35,171 nt of DNA from Bacteroides sp. SM23_62_1 (lineage in GTDB: Bacteria; Bacteroidota; Bacteroidia; Bacteroidales; SM23-62), in contig LJUQ01000014.1 in NCBI GenBank assembly GCA_001304505.1, forward strand, positions 1 to 35,171, read 5' to 3'. The notes beneath the pieces are model-generated. The model searched no databases. It saw only the letters and a program-made list of their open reading frames with translations, and had not been told where the DNA came from. Shown one piece after another: positions 34,153 through 35,171 of the stretch (positions within the stretch are counted from its first letter, which is position 1; each line of letters starts with the position of its first letter). A program made the translations under genes and the position numbers.

Positions 34153-34913
34153 GATTTATAAGTTTTTAGTACAATCAATTTTCCATTTTTCCCTCTGTTC
34201 CGGTTAGATCCAGTGCATCGATCTATAATATAGCATTAGTTCTGCCGGATCAGTCCATAAAGGTCTTTCTTGTTTATCATAGTAATGTGATCAGATAATT
34301 TGCAGGTTCATCATTACTTTGAGGTTGGCCTCTTATAACGACTTAAGAGGATCGTGAAAGAGTCTGGAAGCTTCCTCATCCTTATTTCCAAATTCATCTT
34401 CCAATTGCTCTTTATCCCCTAGCAGAAGAATATTGTCGTATTCGATATCTTCTATTAATTTCATAATCTTTTGGGTGAAAAGGTTCATTCGTTTTTCTTC
34501 CCCTCGATTAATTTGTAAAAGCCAGTGATTGATGGTCACACCTCCTATTATAGTATATGCATCTGTTTTTTTGGTATTTTTCTTTTAAGCTACATAAAAT
34601 AACACTAATAACAAACCCTAGTAGTGCTGCAAACAATTATTTCTTACCACGATTTTTCTTAACAAGATAATAAAAATTATTGTTATTCAATTCTTTGGTT
34701 AGGAGTAATACCGGCCGCAGACTATTTCTTAATAAGTGCTCCTTTATTTCATATAACTATCACATCTAATGTGTTTTTAGATAAAGTATTGTCACCATAT
34801 TATCTACATCAATTTTATGAATGACAAGCCTATTTAGCTTGATGATCAATTTTTGAAAAAAATGGGGAGGTAGGTAATTAACACTCAATCTTCCAATATG
34901 GAAAGTTGAATAC
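34153..34913. other. 761-bp AT-rich region between LacI-type gene and sulfatase
   Basis: AT-rich and largely featureless. The sulfatase promoter should be near its left end. The only candidate gene is a 68-codon leftward ORF at 34333-34539. I found no 33-nt hairpins here. Confidence 0.5.
34333..34539 (-). CDS. Doubtful small acidic ORF, unrecognised
   Basis: Sixty-eight codons, 'MTINHWLLQINRGEEKRMNL' at the start, with an acidic middle ('LLLGDKEQLEDEFGNKDEEA'). The translation is protein-like rather than low-complexity, but I recognise no family. The first codon is GTG, and an AGGAGGT sequence abuts it on the leftward strand, too close for a standard ribosome site. An ATG at 34488 is preceded by GAGGGGAAG at better spacing. 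Shine-Dalgarno-like sequences are uncommon in this window, so this could be foreign DNA, a gene fragment, or chance. Confidence 0.35.
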   Translation of the reverse strand: MTINHWLLQINRGEEKRMNLFTQKIMKLIEDIEYDNILLLGDKEQLEDEFGNKDEEASRLFHDPLKSL

Positions 34914-35171
34914 TCATTCTTTTACAGAGGATTCCCTGATTACAAGGTCCGTCTTAAGCTCGACATGTTGGGGACTGGTTTTTCCTTCAAGTAAATTGAA
35001 AAACAATTTTGCTGCCATTTGTCCCATTTCAAATGTTGGATGCTGGATCGATGTAAGGGGCGGATCCACAATAGTAGCATGGTATTCATCCGTAAATCCT
35101 ATAATAGCTATATCTTCTGGAATTTTATATCCCTGCCGCTTAATTTCCTTCATGGCTGCAAATGCAACAGT
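34914..35171 (-). CDS. LacI/GalR-type transcriptional regulator, C-terminal part (cut by window edge)
   Basis: The frame is open to the window end; residues before the first Met (TVAFAA) continue the family sequence. 'MKEIKRQGYKIPEDIAIIGF' followed by 'TDEYHATIVDPPLTSIQHPT' and 'MGQMAAKLFFNLLEG' is the C-terminal subdomain of the periplasmic-binding-like sensor of LacI-family regulators, ending in 'LKTDLVIRESS'. The DNA-binding helix-turn-helix lies outside the window. The effector and targets are unknown; sugar utilisation genes are usual. About 85 residues are visible. Confidence 0.92.
   Translation of the reverse strand, partial: TVAFAAMKEIKRQGYKIPEDIAIIGFTDEYHATIVDPPLTSIQHPTFEMGQMAAKLFFNLLEGKTSPQHVELKTDLVIRESSVKE

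Overview
The window looks like a chromosomal segment of a member of the Bacteroidota, probably a Bacteroidales/Marinilabiliales-type bacterium. Evidence: a TonB-dependent receptor of Bacteroidota style, lipoproteins with short signal peptides, Tat-like 'SRRNFLK' leaders, large PAS-rich hybrid histidine kinases, paired-core MacB/FtsX permeases ending in 'SLRYE', glycan-active enzymes (GH20, sulfatase), and near absence of Shine-Dalgarno sequences. I see no rRNA, tRNA, CRISPR array or complete insertion sequence.

Layout. 1-5.7 kb: the 3' part of a TonB-dependent receptor (+), then two leftward lipoprotein enzymes, an amidase-signature hydrolase and a GH20 beta-N-acetylhexosaminidase. 5.7-7.4 kb: a rightward pair, a very basic AT-hook/histone-H1-like protein followed after 40 bp by a CHAD-domain protein. 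7.4-11.7 kb: a leftward secreted metallo-beta-lactamase-fold hydrolase and a five-PAS hybrid histidine kinase. 12-17.4 kb: an orphan MacB/FtsX permease (+), an unrecognised protein with two four-cysteine clusters (+), and a convergent MATE exporter (-). 17.8-19.9 kb: a degraded ornithine-cyclodeaminase-like remnant just upstream of an intact trans-3-hydroxy-L-proline dehydratase, then a small outer-membrane beta-barrel protein. 20-24.2 kb: a leftward pair, a STAS-like protein and a 1252-residue PAS/GAF hybrid kinase. 24.6-29.4 kb: an exported class V PLP enzyme, an exported RidA-family deaminase, an alanine/glycine:cation symporter, a 70-residue membrane protein and an SGNH lipoprotein. 29.7-35.2 kb: a second orphan permease with a truncated tyrosine recombinase at its stop codon, a sulfatase, an AT-rich stretch with one doubtful small ORF, and the 3' end of a LacI-type regulator.

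Shared themes are extracellular degradation and scavenging (amidase, GH20, sulfatase, SGNH, Rid/PLP enzymes, amino-acid symporter, hydroxyproline use) and sensing without DNA-binding outputs (two related hybrid kinases).

The most unusual pattern is not a gene. It is a dispersed family of 33-nt intergenic hairpins: 15-nt arms, a 3-nt loop, and a centre that is usually ACT-NNN-AGT. At least eight copies have different but mutually complementary arms, some in gene ends and some in divergent promoter regions. A second dispersed element, about 156 bp with imperfect terminal inverted repeats and internal TTTGCG/CGCAAA motifs, occurs twice.
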